A stretch of 64,000 nt of DNA from Eucommia ulmoides (Eukaryota; Streptophyta; Magnoliopsida; Garryales; Eucommiaceae). Positions 43,917 through 56,229 of the stretch are shown piece after piece. The stretch covers positions 15,887,001 through 15,951,000 of the forward strand of contig CM028340.1 of the NCBI GenBank assembly GCA_016647705.1, in the 5' to 3' direction. Numbering within the stretch: position 1 is the first letter of the stretch; each line of letters starts with the position of its first letter. The position numbers were made by a program, and so were the translations under genes. The notes beneath the pieces were generated by a model. That model did not search any database. It saw nothing but the letters and a program-made list of their open reading frames with translations, and was not told the origin of the DNA.

Positions 43917-44506
43917 CCTATTTAACAATCTCAGTATGTAAACTCCACTGCCACCTTTCCCGAGTGTAAGACGGGAGAATACATGACTTCGAATCAACGA
44001 ACAAATCCCCCTCAACGTCTTAACTACCCTAGGTCATGTGAGTCTCACCCAGCGTTATTGATTGCACACAATCCAACTCCCTTCCGGGTTATTGGATCGT
44101 CGTGTTGTATTTACCCTATCGACAATCTCCGTTCTAAAACTCCCTCGCCACTTCTCCCGAGTATAAGACGAGGGATATAATGTAACTTCGAGTTAACAAA
44201 AAAGTCATCATAAATGTCTTAACGACCCTAGGTAGCGTGAGTCTCACCCAGCGTCATTGATTGCACACAATCCAACTCTCTCCCAGGTTATTGGATCGTG
44301 CGTTGTATTTACCCTATCGACAATCTCCGTTCTAAAACTCCCTCGCCACCTCTCCCAAGTATAAGACGAGGGATATAACGCAACTTTGAGTCAATGAATA
44401 AGTCCCCCTCAACGTCTTAACAACCCTAGGTAGCGTGAGTCTTACCCCAACGTCATCGATTGTCCACGATTCAAACCCTGACCGGATTATAGAATCGTGG
44501 CGTTTG
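43917..44506. repeat. Three tandem ~196 bp repeats inside element E
   Basis: Unit begins ACCCTATCGACAATCTCCGT and includes CTCCCTCGCCACCTCTCCCA, CCCCCTCAACGTCTTAA and GAGTCTCACCCAGCGTCATT. Copies start at ~43917, ~44113 and ~44311. Element D has one diverged copy of this section. Confidence 0.88.
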
Positions 44507-44989
44507 TTTACCCTAATCCGAATCCGGGGTTTGTCACAACCCCGTATTCTCCATTTATCTAACTAATCATGATAAACAAACAATACGATAAATACAATCA
44601 TACTACGAAGAATGATATAAACGCAACACCGAAATCATCCAAACAACATATTTATAAATATACCGTTAATCCCTACTACAATCCATATTTAACTCTTGGC
44701 CATAGCCGCATATACAATAAAATAATGAGTTAAACATGCTCACAATATCCTAAGTTAAATAAATAAGAAAAAACAATCGAAGAACTTAGTCTCGTCTGAA
44801 GATAAATCGCTAAGAACGCTCAACGATCGATTCGCTGTTTTCTCCACTTCAGGATGTGAGCTCCACCTCTAAAACTCCTAAACCATAGCCTAAATATGGC
44901 CTAAGTTGCCCAAATGGCCAGGGGGGGCTCAAGAAATGGGGAGAGGGGGTGATATTTATAGCCAAAATATCTCAAAATATCTAAATAAA

Positions 44990-45300
44990 TATCAAGGTTG
45001 TGTAGAGGGTTTCCGCCTAGGCGAAGGGATCCTCCGACTAGGCGGAGGTAGGTCGGTTGGTGACCTCCTAGGCGATGAAGACAGCGGTGGATGTGAGAGA
45101 ACATTCTGCTGGATTTCTACCTAGGCGGTGGATTTCTCCACCTAGGCGATGGGCAATCAGTAGCCTACTTTGATTTCTCTGCTGGATTTCCTCATAGGCG
45201 ATGGATTTCTCCCCCTAGGCGGTGGTCCGTCAGTAAAATTTACTTTTTTCTCAACTTCTTCACCGCCTAGGTGGTGGTCTGGACGCCTAGGCGGTGGGCC
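44990..45300. repeat. Cluster of palindromic CCGCCTAGGCGG-type motifs in element E
   Basis: About nine occurrences of CCTAGGCG(G/A) or its near-inverse (for example TTCCGCCTAGGCGAAGG, CACCTAGGCGATGG, CGCCTAGGCGGTGGG), 20-40 bp apart. Comparable G/C-rich dyads are in D (14540-14710) and in the K LTR (41235-41400). Confidence 0.8.
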
Positions 45301-45518
45301 TGTTTCACAAATTTGCCTCCGTGCTTGTTTTTTCCACTGTTCTTCAATCGTTTTTGGTTCGATCTCATCGTTCCAGTTTCCTATCTTTTTACCCCACACG
45401 ACTGATTTATACAAAAAGTACAAAAACTAATTAAAACGTAATAAAATACTATATAAATGCTCAAAAACTAACTTAATTCGGTTTGGAAATACGTAGGTGA
45501 ATCACACTTATCAGTATA

Positions 45519-46500
45519 TTCGGAGAAACTCTTGCATTTATATGTTCTTTGAATATATTCAGGAAATTGCACTCCCACAGGACACTCAAGGACAATATAG
45601 GATAGGTTTAGGCAAATTGAACATGTCATAACTGGAGGAGAAGAAGAAAGTAGTTGATTTCGTACAAACATTTGATCTAACCTTTGGAAAATTAGATCAA
45701 CAACTTGTGTAGTGAGATCTACTTGCTCGACCTTGTACATCCCTCTTCCTCGTGCTTGTACAAGGCCTCCTTTCCTACTAGCGAATGCATGTTGCAAAGA
45801 TTTTTCACTTAACTTTTCAAACATAATCGAAGCCTCTTCCTCGCTTTTTGCTAGGAATGTTCCTTCGTAAGACGCATCCACCATGTGGCGGTTGCGTTCA
45901 ATTAAACCCTCATAGAAACTTTATACAATTTTCCATGATGTGGGCATTGCCTAAAAAAATCCTTCATTCGATCCCAACATTCATGGAATTGTTCAGTCCT
46001 AAATGATAGGTAGGTGGCACAAGAGCTCACATCAACAGGAAGGTTTGAGGAGACAATAAAAGAAAGCACTATTTGCAATAAGCCTTGCAAGAATTTCTTG
46101 GGTTGTTGGGAGAATAAAGTTATTGTTTTCCTAATTTGGTTGGTTCTCCTGATTTGGAAGAATTGTTTTTAGGAAATTTTTTTAACTTCCCAGGTAGTGA
46201 TGGATCCTACGGGTAGAGAGTGGAGCCATTCTTTCGCTTGATCTTTTAGGGAGAACAGAAAAAAGTCTGAGATAAATAACATTCTCAGATAGGTGGGGCA
46301 ATTTAAATGTGGTGCATATTTCGAGAAAAACATTAAGGTGCCTATAGGGATGATTGAGACTAAACCCATGAAATGATGGAAGCATTCTGATAGCCGAGGG
46401 CTTAATTTCAAATGAAGTTGCATCCCCTAATTCAGGCAACCTAATGCATGAAGGCGATGTATTCCGCAACCATTTCGGTGAGTTCAAAATTGGTGATTTT
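45519..46500 (-). pseudogene. Gypsy (Athila/Tat-like) gag
   Basis: Pieces in order on the minus strand: SLKDQAKEWLHSLPVGSITTW (46235-46170), RTNQIRKTITLFSQQPKK, CWDRMKDFFRQCPHHG (about 45960), HMVDASYEGTFLAKSEEEAS (45890), and a C-terminal part to VQFPEYIQ that ends at element E. Frame changes at 46180 and 45900. This is the 5' half of the element whose RT start is at 43056-43628. Confidence 0.85.
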
Positions 46501-46853
46501 AGCGGTTTTGTTTTCAGTTCTAGGTCTCCTAGACACGCTCTCTAATATTTTATCAATGTCAATTTCGTTCGGAAGGTTGGGTTACTTTTTCCTAGGCATA
46601 AAAATGAGCACACCCCAAAGACCACTTGCAAATTTTTATTTATTTATTTATTTATTATTATTATTATTTCTTTTAAACATTCAATCAAAATATAGCTACT
46701 AGATTTTATTTATTTCTATTATTATTTTATTTATTTATTTATCTATTTATTATTTTCCCTTTAAAAAATAATTTATTGAACAAGTAAGAAAATAAAAATA
46801 ATAAGTAAATTCAATAATTAGCTACGTCAATCCCTGACAAAGGTGCAAAAATT
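46501..46853 (-). other. Gypsy leader and AT-rich spacer
   Basis: ATTT and ATT microsatellite-like runs (46640-46755). No coding sequence. Confidence 0.55.
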
Positions 46854-47104
46854 TGATCGCTAAAAAATAATACTCTTAAAATGGTATCGCGATATTTATG
46901 TAGTATGAGTTCAAGTAGGGTGGCGAACCACAGGGATCGGTCTTGTAACTATCAATTTCAATTGTTTTTCTTTCTTTGATAAGAAATGAGTTTTGATTTT
47001 TTAGTTGTGAGTTTTTAGTTTTGATTTTTAAGTGCAAGATATAAAATAATAAATGTAGACAATAAAAAATAGAGAACCAAGTTAGAAATTGTGGATTTCA
47101 TATT

Positions 47105-47144
<40 letters not shown>

Positions 47145-48368
47145 ATTTTCCTTTCATTTGGATTCATGCAAACGAGCGTTCCCAACTACAAGTCAGAACT
47201 ATTTTGAAAAATTAGATTGATTATTCAACAGCATGAACTATTTTCAGTATTTAATTCCTATATTACTCTAATCTAAGGTAAATTAAAATTTAGGCATAAT
47301 TCATCCAAACCAATAATCAAATCTCAAGAATATTATTATATGATCGTTAGATTTAGATTACAAATACTAGATCTAACATTCTAGCAACAATTGAATCTGA
47401 AATCGAAATTTCTACAAGAATATTTCGAGATTAAATTCCATTGTAATTAAACTATAATTCAAGAACAATATTCATTATCATATAACTATTTACACATAAT
47501 CCATAATTAATTTAAAAATACAATATTACATTAAAGTAAAATACATACCACAATCCTAATCTGATATTAGGAAGATTAGTCGTTCATGGTGATTTGCTCT
47601 TCTTCGAAAATGATATTCCTCATAAATCCCATTAAAGAATGACCACAAAATCTAGTTGAAGAAGAATCGATTTGCAGTGGAGTTTTAGGAGGGGAAGAAA
47701 AAAACAAGAAACAATTCGAAGAAGAAAATAGTGGCCCTACTGCTCATTATCGAAAAAAAAAAAAAGTAAAAACAAAAATAAAAAATGCTCTCCTTCAACC
47801 CTACTGCCGACCAATCCCAAAATGAAATAATCTTCCCCAAATCCAGAAAAAACAAAATCCAAATAAAAAATGAATAATAAGTAGAAAATAATCCACTTCG
47901 AAATTTGGAATGCTACTATCCTTTTTTTCACCAAAAATCCTCTTCTTAATTTCCACATATAATGGCTATAAATGTACATGTGCTGAGGGCCAAACGATTC
48001 CCAAAAGAGAATTGTTTAACCATGTGTCCAACCTTGGTAATGCTTGCATAACTAGGCTGCCTTGTCAAAAGGCACTGGGCTTGTGGCTTGGGCCTCTGGC
48101 CCAAAATTGGTCTTCGGCCCAAGCCAGATTAGCGACCTGGGAAAAAGGTGAAATTTTGGTGCCTTTGTGGGACAGCTTGGACTCGGGTCGATTTGTGGGC
48201 CGACTTGTCTTATTTTCTTCATTTTTGCTCCAAAGCATTGTGTTTTTGCTCCAATTCTTTAAGTCTACAAAAGCAAATGAAGTCAATCAATTATACTAAT
48301 TTAATTAATTTGAAAGATCAACAAACTTAGATTAATGATATTAAATCGCGTAAATTATGGCACGATCA
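46854..48368. mobile_element. Element G: LTR-like repeat, same family as element F
   Basis: Collinear with 20338-21618, with a (TA)n run (47109-47141) as an added feature. Motif GAACCACAGGGATCGGTCTT lies about 75 bp from the left end. Non-coding; borders inferred from F/G similarity and TG...CA, no target duplication found. Confidence 0.65.
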
Positions 48369-49000
48369 CTAACGGTGAAATTTGGGGAGGGAAAATAGAG
48401 GAAAATGGGATGGCAAAAATGAGAACAGAAATTGGAGGGAATGTTTTGGCAAAAAAGTGGTTGGTGGGAAAGTGATTTGGATCAAAATTTGCCTATATAT
48501 ATATATCAAACCATGCAAAACTTCCGTCTACATCTCATTTATCTTTTTTTTTTTTTTTTTTTTCCAGTCTAAAAACTATTATAAAAATTAATTCAAATGA
48601 CAAACGGGGTTAGGAAACAATAGGTGTAAGGGTAAAGAACCTATGAAGATCTATTGCAATGGGGAGAGTTCAGGGATAAAAGACCATGCTAAATACCAAA
48701 ATAGGATAGGTACATAATATGACATTCAGATGCCTTGAATCTATACTCAGATAGGAAGGATGGCGACGTTAGTGGAACAAATTCAAGGGATGACGCATAA
48801 CTTTCATCATTATAGTCCCTGGAACTACCGGTCAATCACATTCATATCATTCACCACCACCTTCTGGAACTATTGGTCCATCGAGTTCATATTATCTACT
48901 ACCGTCTCTTAGTTCATATTATCTACTACCGTCTCTTAGTGTTCCTGGTCCATACTACCCATACCATGGCCTTGCCCCTATTGATGTTTTTCTATGTTTT
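48369..49000. other. Non-coding spacer with a 27 bp direct duplication
   Basis: AGTTCATATTATCTACTACC and following bases repeat in tandem near 48885-48945. The + frame there reads PSSSYYLLPSLSSYYLLPSL, possibly a decayed coding C-terminus, but no family is recognised. Confidence 0.4.
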
Positions 49001-49761
49001 AATTTTATTTGGTTTGTAATATTAATGACAAGTCTCGAACAAATAGGTATATAATAGTAAGTAGGCTTTGGAGGTTAATCTTGTCTTTAGGCTAACGTTG
49101 AATCTAGTTAATTCTATTTTTACATAAAATCTAGTTAATTCTAGTCTCTTTAATATCTCTCAAAGTGATCCATATAAATTTATTTTTAATAGCTCCTACT
49201 TAATATAATTGTCTTGTTATTTGTGTGACTTTTTTATTTAAACTTTTGCCTAAAGTTTAAATTAGGAATATTTGTTCTAGATATAAGCCCAAATATGAAA
49301 ATTCTATAAGGTTTAAACCTTTATTATGCTTTTCGAAGGAAATTTTAATCCCAAGATTTGATAAAAAAAAAAAAATTAAGACTTTTTGGTAGAAGATCAA
49401 ATATAAAAAATCATTTGGCGGTGCTAAACACAATGATGTTTACTTAGATTAATTTGGCGTTTTCAAAATTGCATCATTAAAATCATTTTATGCATATCAT
49501 TTGATGTTTTGATTCACCTTCCCCACTTTTTGAGATGACAAAGGGGAAGAGAAAGTAATGTTTTTAGTTTTATGTTTATGCTTAACTTTGTTTTTTTTTT
49601 TTTTTTAATTTTATACATAGCTATGATTAACTTGAGCTGAAAAGGGGAGAGTTATTTTTAATCTTGAAAAATTCTTAAATCTCATTGCATAATCCTAAAA
49701 AAAAATCTCACTATACTTATTAATTGAGAAAAATTCATCCTCATATTCGGAGGGAGTGTGG

Positions 49762-49816
49762 TTATACATACATACATACATACATACATACATACATACA
49801 TACATACATACATACA

Positions 49817-49881
<65 letters not shown>
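49762..49881. repeat. (CATA)n then (TA)n compound microsatellite
   Basis: About 20 CATA units followed by about 19 TA units, placed between the copia L purine tract and its LTR. Produces artefactual Tyr-Ile and Tyr-Val-Cys-Met ORFs. Confidence 0.95.
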
Positions 49882-49883
<2 letters not shown>

Positions 49884-51001
49884 AGAAAACATCAAGAATA
49901 ATTGTCATCATCAAAAAGTGAGAACTTGATGATCTTAAATTTTTTGATAAGCCAATTAAATTTGATGTTTTGAGGAACTAATGTGTTTATCGAATATTTT
50001 AAATTTTAGTTCCAATACTTCAATGAGAAAGTTTTATAAAGTGAAATGATAAAGATTAATATGGTTTCCATGAAGATATTGAAGAATTTTTTAATCAGAA
50101 GATTTTTTTTAGATTAGTAGGTAAACAACTCAATTCTTCTTAAGCTCTTAATGCAACCGATTAAAATTACGCACGACACTTGAAATTAACATGAAATAAT
50201 TTTGAAATGGTCTGAAGTGATAAATTTAAGAAAATAAATGATTTTCCTAAGTCCTTGATCAAGAAAATATTTTGAAAATCAGGAAAAAAATATTTTTCCG
50301 ACCTTAATGGTTGACCGCCCAAGAGAACAATCGACCGAAAGATTCTGGATGGTGTGTTTTTGGGTTTTAGGCTATCCGGTCAACTGCTAGGTTGAATAGT
50401 TGTTTTAGAGCCTAAAATAGTTGATCGCTGAGTCAACCGACCCATGTACAACAGTTAGAAATCTATCCGTTGAAGACCAAACGATCGATTGCATTATGCG
50501 CCAGTCGACCAACTTTGTAAAATTTCAGCTTTGACTAAAACGAATTTCAAAGATCTTCCACCCATTTTCAGGAATTTGAATGTTAGAAAATACTCTTATA
50601 ATGGATTTTGACTATATTTCAAAGATATATCATATATTTTGAACTGGTGAGTGTATCGGGATAGAATCGTGACATTATAATTACGTCATTAAAAATAAAA
50701 TATTTTTTTTTAAATTAAAATATAGAAAAAATTAAAAAATCAGACAAAATATTTCCATAAAATAATAGTACTAAAATAAACATAAAAACTAAATATTGAA
50801 TAATTAAAAAAAATAAATTAAAACATTAAACATTATGCCTCAATCTCCCATCTCCTACTCCTTACTCATTATAGTCCATTTATCCTAATATAATTGATAG
50901 GAGCAAAGAAACATCAAGGGCATGAAGAAGAATCATATCAGAATGTTAGTGGTATAATGGTATTTTTGAAATACGAAAAACAAAAACGGCTTAGTAACTT
51001 A

Positions 51002-51522
51002 TAAGGGAGGTCATAGGACGGGGACCCGCCAGCCCGACCCTATTTTTTTAGGGCTTGGGCTTTAGTTTTAAGCCCATGGGTAAGGTTTGAGTTTTGATTT
51101 TCCGGCTCGATCAAATTTAGGGTCAGGCTTGGGTAAAGCCAAATTTTTGTTGGGCTGGCTCGACCCTACTTAAGGACTATTAATTTTGAACAAAATTATA
51201 TATATCAAACAAACCCAACCCTAATTGGTTTAACAATGTTGATTTGGCTTGATTCCATGTGAATGTGAATGCCAATATTGGTTTGACTTGATTTTATGTT
51301 TTAGTGTTTATGTTTATATTTTAGTATTTATTTTATAAATTGGAAAAAAAAAATATAGGGCTTTCCGGCCCTAGGGTTGAGCTTGGGCTTAACTTTTTTT
51401 GGTAGGGTAGGGGTTGTGCATGAAAGTAGAGACCGATCATAGGGCTAGACTAGGTTAGAGCCTCATATTTTGTTTTTTTGTAATACCTTAGCTAAAGTCT
51501 GACCCAGCCTATAACCACCCTA
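51002..51522. mobile_element. hAT-like MITE, inverse relative of 42479-43055
   Basis: Termini TAAGGGAGGTCATAGG and (rc) TAGGGTGGTTATAGG. The interior repeats AGCCC / GGGCT text (GGGCTTGGGCTTTAGTTTTA) as in the other copy. No clear target duplication. Inserted in the copia L LTR. Confidence 0.75.
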
Positions 51523-51784
51523 TTAGTCTCTTCTTCTCTCTCTCCCTTTCTCTCTCTACCCTTCTCTTTCTCTCTACATCAACTAAAATGACATCTTTTT
51601 CTAGAAAACGAACCAATCCTTTGTGGGCTCTCACCTTCAGGAAAATTATACTCGTCTCCGAGGAGTAAGTCATTGCCATCAGCCTTCGTTTCCTAGCAGT
51701 TTTTTTTTTTTTTTTTTTTTTAGAGATCGACCTCCCCAACTCGTGTCAATTTTTTTTTTTTAAAAATCGGCCGATTCTCCTTAA

Positions 51785-51925
51785 ATCGTCCCGGTTCAAC
51801 GGTTCACCGGTCGAACCAGTCGGTTCAACAGTTTTCACTAGTTAATCGGACCGGAAAATGGACCGATCAACGGTTCAACCGATCGAACTGGCTGGTCCGG
51901 TCCAATTTTTAAAACATCGCTTGTG
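51785..51925. repeat. GGTTCAACGGTTC-type short repeats
   Basis: Interspersed GGTTCAAC, CCGGTCGAACC and CGGACCGG words forming imperfect dyads. Probably a small MITE fragment in the L LTR, since LTR similarity to H resumes at ~51930 (TGTAAAGGTTTGGTTCCTAC). Confidence 0.5.
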
Positions 51926-52241
51926 AAAAAAAAAATTGTAAAGGTTTGGTTCCTACTTGAGAAAGGGATCAAGATTAGTGGATTGTGAATTCCCTTTGGG
52001 AGCTTAGGAAAGAGAACGTAGGAAAGAGTAGCTTGCCGAAAATCTAGAAATTTTTGTGTCAATTTCTCTATCCCTTATCTGTTTGGTTGTGCACTTAGCT
52101 AATTCATGTTTCCGCTATATAACAAGATAGTAAATGGTTAGAAAAATTGAAGTGATTTGATCGTTTATTTGTTAAAGTTATTTGCTTAAATTTTTTACTA
52201 CCCAATTCACCCCCCCTCTTGGATAGATCTTTGAGCCAACA

Positions 52242-53447
52242 TTAAGGTTTAACGTCCTTTAATTAAAAGTCCTCAGGGAGAAAAGTACACTTAAAGGAGA
52301 AAAGTTATAAGTTAAGAACTTATCTTGGATAAGGCAGATGAACTCCCGGTATCGGGAGTGGAGACTTTTCTGCTTCTTTCGCTCTTTTTTTTTTATTATT
52401 ATTTTCTTTTCTTTTTTTCTTTTTAATGATGAAAAATGGTGTTTTGGTAAGGGTGGGACAGTCTAAGAAAGTTTAATGGATGAAAACGGCCATAAACTCG
52501 AAACAAGGGGCTGAAAACTCAAATCTGTCTATTTATAGGAAGCCTACCCCTTATGCATCCAAGAATGCAAGGTAACTTCTAAGATTGGGGTGCAGTCTGC
52601 AAATCGCAGATTGCACCCTGGTATAACCTGCGGAATTGCAGGTTGTACCTCTTTTTCTTTTTCTTTTTCTTTTTAATCCCAATTGGACTTGATTTCTCTC
52701 ATATTTTCAACCACGGATAGCAACTCTAAACTAGGAAGGAAAAATTTGACTTTTCTTGAAATGGAAATAAAGAATAAAATTTATTTGGGGTGGAAATGTA
52801 GGAGCAACATATTTTTAATTTATTTTTTGAACTTTTCAATTTCATGGATGAATCCAAATTGTGAAATTAAACTATCGACCATTTGATTCGTGATCAAAAT
52901 TAATATTTTTTTCTAAATTCATTAGTGGATTCAACTAAGATCAAAAAAATTTAAGTTAAGCCCAAAGTTTAAGGTGAAATCGAAAATATTTAAAAACTTA
53001 TTTCAAACGTTTTTTCCCCTTGAAATTGAGTTTTGAAAAATGAAATTAAACTCTTATAAACCTTTGACCTTATGAAATTTTAAATCAATTGAGCCTCTAA
53101 TTAAATTTCTGAAGTTTTAATTTTTACCCCTTACATTTCGGAATTCAAAATTAGTTTTTCGAAATGTGTCCTTATGCCTTAGAAAGCTTCTCAACATTAT
53201 ATGTATCATTTTTCAAGTTGAATTAGACCCTCCGCTCAACTTAATTTCAAATTTCAATTTTTTCAAGCAATTGCACTTTCTAACCCCTGAACTTTTGAAA
53301 TTTTTTCGAAATCCCAATTTTCAAACAAAACCTCCCCTCTCTCCCAAATTTGTTTTTTGAAGATTTTGCAATTGGACATGAGTTCAATCCCTCTTTTTTC
53401 TATTTTTTTTTATTTCATCTTTTTTTTTTTTTTTTTTTGTTGTTGTT
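52242..53447. other. Non-coding AT-rich region with two short hairpins
   Basis: GGTGCAGTCTGCAAATCGCA then GATTGCACC (52589-52618) and AACCTGCGGAATTGCAGGTT (52626-52645) form stems. The remainder resembles degraded LTR/UTR sequence (phrases such as ACCCTCCGCTCAACTTAATT). No credible ORF. Confidence 0.5.
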
Positions 53448-53640
53448 GGAAAAAGTACATTTTAAACCCTCTAACTATTAACATATTTCGTAGTAGTCTT
53501 TTTAAGTTTAAGCGTTTCATTTTAAACCCTCCACGTATAAACACAGTTTTAAAAGGCCCTTCTGTTAGATTTTTCATCAAATCTAACAGACTTGAGGGGT
53601 AAAATAGTTTTTTACTATTTTTTTAATTTTTTCTCTTTTC
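53448..53640. repeat. Left terminal inverted repeat of the Pack-MULE
   Basis: Pairs with 61840-62006 at high identity with small indels. Confidence 0.85.
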
Positions 53641-54241
53641 TTTCATTTTTTTTTTCTTCTCCACCTATTTTCGTAACAATCACCCCTTGATCAAACTAAA
53701 ATAATCAAACTCAAGATTCAAATAACCATGAGAAGAATCATCCCAGCTTCTACATCCTCTGATCACACTATCTCTCTCTCCATTGCCAATGTTGCTTCTT
53801 GTCTTCCATTTCACCTTTAGATCTTCACCTAAGAAGTTACCTTTCACCCTCACCCAACCCCTCTCACTCTATAAACCCTACCTCTAAATCCATTATTATT
53901 GCAGATACTCTCTCTAACAGCCATTGATTTGTAGAGAGAGCGAGATAGAGAGATTGCCGAAGCAATTTGGTAGTTATTGCTTTGCATGATTGAATTCATC
54001 TTTTTCGCTCAACAAACTAGCATTTATGTCCTCTCTTACAAACTCTTTTTATTACCTTCATTCACATTCATTGAAAATTTCATTACTCCGTGATTCATTG
54101 ATTTTTACTCTATTTTGTTCGAAATTTTTGTTGAATTTATTTTGGTGAAAGTGATTTGAAGGTTTGCAGCAATGGCTACATCTTTGTCTAGGGATTTGAA
54201 ATCGAGGAAATCGTTGTCGAAGCCGTTAATGCTGAAGGATT

Positions 54242-54703
54242 TGTTGATTATTTCTCATAATAACAATAAAACAGAATTGAATAATAATCGTAAACATATA
54301 TAAATATTAGGACACAATAATAAAGAACGGTAATCAAATACGTATCTGTTTAGACCATCGCAGGAGATTGAATCTGTCGTAACGGATTACTAATTAGGTA
54401 TTCTTCTCTATGATCTAGATTATTGTGGTGGTGGCTCTCAATGGAAAGAAACCCTTAATTTAGACTAAGGATGGGACCTAGTTATATATAATGGAGTTTT
54501 TCATTGAGCCCTCCCATAACGGGCTTCAACGAAACTCTAAACCTACACTTGCCACTTAACTGGATTTCTACATAAAAGACGCTACAACCCAAATCAAAAT
54601 ATGATCACTGCTTATTTGGGCTGCTTAAATAATAGACTATCTATTAACCCATTTTTGTAAAACTATTTATTCAATTAATGTTAGCCCATAAAATATTCCA
54701 ACA
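54242..54703 (-). repeat. Element M 3' LTR
   Basis: 462 bp, TGTTGATTATTTCTC to CATAAAATATTCCAACA. The terminal 15 bp recur at the right end of M (61192-61206). Confidence 0.75.
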
Positions 54704-55033
54704 TTCTTCCACTTGGGCTATATTAATTGAATAAATTTAATTTTAAAAATTAGACTCTCGAGTTAATAACAGAAAAATTTATTTTTGGTGTGGTCACACC
54801 TTTTGTTTAAAGAAATTATAGTCTATAAGTAGTATCTTGATAAACTTATCCGGTCTAATATAATCTTAATATAAGATTATAATAGTTTATATGTTAATCT
54901 CAACAAATATAAGATTTTCATATTCACAAATACTTATAATCATATCGACATGGATCGTAAACCCAATAGTGTAGTAAGAAACTAATGTTAACATGTGATA
55001 ATTATCAATATGTATTGTTCTTATCGATCCTCA

Positions 55034-55172
55034 TTACAATTTCTCAACAAAATGAAATTGTAATTACAATTTTTCAACAAAATGAAATTGCTAATTGCAG
55101 TTTCTCAACAAAATGAAACTGCTGCAATTTCTGAACAAAATGAAACTGCTACAATTTCTCAATAATATGAAA
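55034..55172. repeat. ~28 bp tandem repeat (CAATTTCTCAACAAAATGAAA), five copies
   Basis: Five degenerate units in element M; they generate the repetitive start of a + ORF at 55095. Confidence 0.88.
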
Positions 55173-55289
55173 TTGTTTGACTGTAACAAGTCATTTGTTA
55201 CTAAAAATATATCACGAGATCTCAAAATAGTAATTAGTGACAGCCAAAAGTATACAACTGTAATTCTTAATACACAATATCTTACGATA

Positions 55290-55690
55290 CTATATTATAT
55301 AATCAATTCAAATAATATGATATGCGACAATATAATATGCAATAATGATGATCATCAAATGAATTTCAATTTTGTAAAACGTATAATAATAGTGGTCACA
55401 ACGTAATCATCGAAATAAAGAGAAATACAAAAGCTTCCACTAAACCAGAGAATTAAAAGACTCAATGACACCCATATTCACAACATGTTTCTTGAACTCT
55501 ATGGATCTTACCTTGGTTTAGTATAATCGATTCAAATAATATAATACGCAACAATATAATGTGCAATAATGATGATCATCAAATAGAATTCAATTTTGCA
55601 AAACGCATAACATTAGTGGTCACAACGTATTATAGAATTAAAGAAAAATATAAGAAAACTCTCACTAAATCGGAGAATCAAAATGCCCAA
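55290..55690. repeat. Direct duplication of ~150 bp in element M
   Basis: CAATAATGATGATCATCAAA, then TAGTGGTCACAACGTA and CACTAAA(C/T)C(A/G)GAGAATTA/CAA, occur at 55335-55455 and again at 55560-55680. Confidence 0.82.
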
Positions 55691-56229
55691 ATAAGTATAA
55701 GTGACACAATATAAGAATCAATTGCATCATTATAAACTCTCCTTTAGGCATAGTTTACAATAAATAATTATTCTTTAAGCGTGAAATTCAATAAAATAAT
55801 AAAAACTTTATAACAATATTAATCAAAGCTTACACGACACAATTATCGAAATAAAAAAGATTACAAAGATTCTCATTAAATCAAGGAATCAATTTAGAAT
55901 TTTATTATGGCGTTTTTATTGTTCACAACAAAAAGAAATTATTTTCACAAAAAATTACAACTAGATCAATTATGGGCAATGAGGCAAAATGCTCAATTAA
56001 GTATAGGTAATACAATATAAAAATCAATTGTATTATCATAATTTCTCTTTTGGGTAGAGTTTATAATAAATAATTATTCTTTAATCACGAGGATCAACAA
56101 AATAAAAAAAATTACAGATTTAAAAATTCATTCTCTTTGAGTAGATTGACTTTCAAATCCATGCATTTTCTTCATAATATAATGAAACAAATAATCTTTC
56201 AAAATTTATTCCCTTTGGTTAAACAAATT

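Larger units (their letters stand above)
43629..45513 (-). mobile_element. Element E: LTR-like insertion with GTATA target duplication, related to D
   Basis: TGACTACTCATAAGTGTACG to CACTTATCA, with GTATA on both sides (43624-43628, 45514-45518). Read on the minus strand it is collinear with D: same ends (TGATA...), AAACGTAATAAAA region, palindrome cluster, AGACGAGGG-like section and AATCCCTGTGGATACGA near the far end. 1,885 bp against 1,356 in D, the difference largely due to a three-copy tandem repeat. No coding capacity; solo LTR is likely. Inserted in gypsy gag-PR. Confidence 0.88.
49001..52241 (+). mobile_element. Copia L: 3' end of a second long-LTR (SIRE/Maximus-like) element
   Basis: 49.5-49.92 kb parallels the 3' interior of copia H (CACTTTTTGAGATGACAAAG, then a purine tract CGGAGGGAGTGTGG). 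It is followed by an LTR (49927-52241) ending AATTCACCCCCCCTCTTGG and GAGCCAACA, like H. Only one LTR is present and no pol was found. The LTR hosts further insertions. Confidence 0.75.

Noticed and set aside
49695..49921. Regularly spaced repeat resembling an array
   Set aside because: Simple (CATA)n/(TA)n microsatellite without spacers; CRISPR arrays are not expected in a plant nuclear genome.
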